6,840 nt of DNA from the NCBI GenBank assembly GCA_002307905.1, contig DBUL01000001.1, positions 36,742 through 43,581 on the forward strand. Direction: 5' to 3'. Origin of the DNA: Rhizobiaceae bacterium UBA1291 (GTDB lineage: Bacteria > Pseudomonadota > Alphaproteobacteria > Rhizobiales > Rhizobiaceae). Shown here one piece after another: positions 5,968-6,840 of this stretch. Position 1 is the first letter of the stretch; each line of letters opens with the position of its first letter. The notes beneath the pieces were generated by a model. It was not told the origin of the DNA, made no database searches, and saw nothing but the letters and a program-made list of their open reading frames with translations. The position numbers and the translations under genes were made by a program.

Positions 5968-6840
5968 TTAGAACGAACGCTGCAGGCGGACGAAACCGCT
6001 CCACTCGCCATCGACAGCAGCTTCGTCATCGAAGTAGTTGACGGTTGCCTTCAGAGCCAGGCCCTGAGCGATAGCGTAGTCGAGGGTCAGACCAGCGGCC
6101 CAAGCGTCGTTGCCGCTGATGAAATCGCCATTGGCGTCAGCAAAGCCGTAGTTCCAGAAGTACTGGGCACCCGGAGTCAGGGTCAGCTTGTCGGTCAGCT
6201 TGGCAGAATACGAAGCAGCGACAGTCCATTCGGCCAGATCGTAGTAGGCGTTGACGCCCGACGACCAGGCAGCGGCAACACCGAGGGTACCCGGACCGAC
6301 TTCAGCTTCAACGATCGCACGAACTGCGCCGTTTTCAGCAGCGAAGTCGTAACCGCCGAGCAGGGCTGCGGTTGCAACACCGAAGGAGCCTGAAAGCTGG
6401 GCTTCGATACCCACGCTGTCGTTGTCGAGGTACCAAGCAGCATAGCCCGGAACCCAATCAGCGTAGGTGCCGCTCAGTTCATCGACGAAAACGCCGAAGG
6501 AGAAGGCATCAGACGAATACTCGTAACCGACAGCGTTCAGGCGGTTCGAACCGAGGTCTTCGGTCTCGCCAGCCAAGCCGTTGTCCCAGTAGTTGTACAT
6601 GTAACCGATCTTGAAGCCACCAACAGTGATATAGGCTTCATCAACCGCAACGCCGCCACGCGCCGTGCCGGTGCTGTCGCCCTGGATGGCAATGAAGGAA
6701 CCGATCGTACCGAGTTCCGAGTCGTTCTTGGCTTCAACCGTCAGACGTGCGCGGGTGAACATGTTCCAGTCGCGATCCGTCAGGTCACCATCAGCGATGC
6801 TGTTGTCTGCGAAGTCGACCTGTGCACGAACGTAGCCGCC
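5968..6840 (-). CDS. Outer membrane porin, Porin_2 (RopA/Omp2b) family, N-terminus beyond window
   Basis: The frame is open from the window edge to the stop at 5970-5968 and gives 290 residues. The first visible residues are GGYVRAQVDFADNS and TDRDWNMFTRARLTVEAKNDSE, so the ATG near 6762 is internal and the signal peptide and first strand or so are missing (about 50 residues by comparison with family size). The sequence alternates hydrophobic and polar residues in amphipathic strands, is rich in Gly, Tyr, Trp and Asp, has few Lys/Arg, and ends in WSGFVRLQRSF with the terminal Phe used by the BAM machinery. These are marks of trimeric alphaproteobacterial porins (RopA in Rhizobium, Omp2b in Brucella) that pass small hydrophilic solutes across the outer membrane. 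It is convergent with the hydrolase and has its own terminator. Rhizobia often carry several ropA-like copies, so no numbered symbol is given. Confidence 0.92.
   Translation of the reverse strand, partial: GGYVRAQVDFADNSIADGDLTDRDWNMFTRARLTVEAKNDSELGTIGSFIAIQGDSTGTARGGVAVDEAYITVGGFKIGYMYNYWDNGLAGETEDLGSNRLNAVGYEYSSDAFSFGVFVDELSGTYADWVPGYAAWYLDNDSVGIEAQLSGSFGVATAALLGGYDFAAENGAVRAIVEAEVGPGTLGVAAAWSSGVNAYYDLAEWTVAASYSAKLTDKLTLTPGAQYFWNYGFADANGDFISGNDAWAAGLTLDYAIAQGLALKATVNYFDDEAAVDGEWSGFVRLQRSF

Overview
The window looks like a chromosomal stretch from an alphaproteobacterium of the Rhizobiaceae (Rhizobium, Sinorhizobium or Agrobacterium type). I base this on the high GC (about 65% where I counted a 60-base line inside the transglycosylase gene), the SmpB and DapA sequences, the Porin_2/RopA-type outer membrane porin, and a CTATAT-like -10 element. 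I ran no database search, so the genus is left open.

Layout, left to right. (1) Positions 1-162, plus strand: the last 53 residues of a methyl-accepting chemotaxis protein, with a hairpin after it. (2) Positions 239-2181, minus strand: dapA (lysine/diaminopimelate synthesis), a very clear intrinsic terminator, then smpB (tmRNA partner in ribosome rescue) followed after 2 bases by a DUF3830 cyclophilin-fold protein. The dapA terminator means smpB-DUF3830 is probably transcribed from its own promoter inside the 156-base dapA-smpB gap. (3) Positions 2403-5826, plus strand: a soluble Slt70-type lytic transglycosylase, a small secreted PEBP-like protein of lower GC, and an alpha/beta hydrolase with a GTG start. 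dapA and the transglycosylase are divergent and share a 221-base intergenic region. (4) Positions 5968-6840, minus strand: the C-terminal 290 residues of a RopA/Omp2b-family porin, convergent with the hydrolase and separated from it by a bidirectional terminator.

Functional themes are mostly housekeeping. DapA feeds diaminopimelate to peptidoglycan and lysine, the transglycosylase cleaves peptidoglycan in the periplasm, and the porin sits in the outer membrane, while SmpB serves trans-translation. The clustering looks like ordinary chromosomal synteny rather than a dedicated system.

I see no mobile element, CRISPR array, tRNA/rRNA gene, prophage or defence module, and no strong candidate for an undescribed system. 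The items most worth a second look are small: a hydrolase whose expected catalytic acid position reads Arg; a short PEBP-like secreted protein with a degenerate ligand motif and lower GC; an unclear start for the transglycosylase; and an inverted repeat overlapping the predicted dapA promoter. No gene-free stretch exceeds 300 bases.
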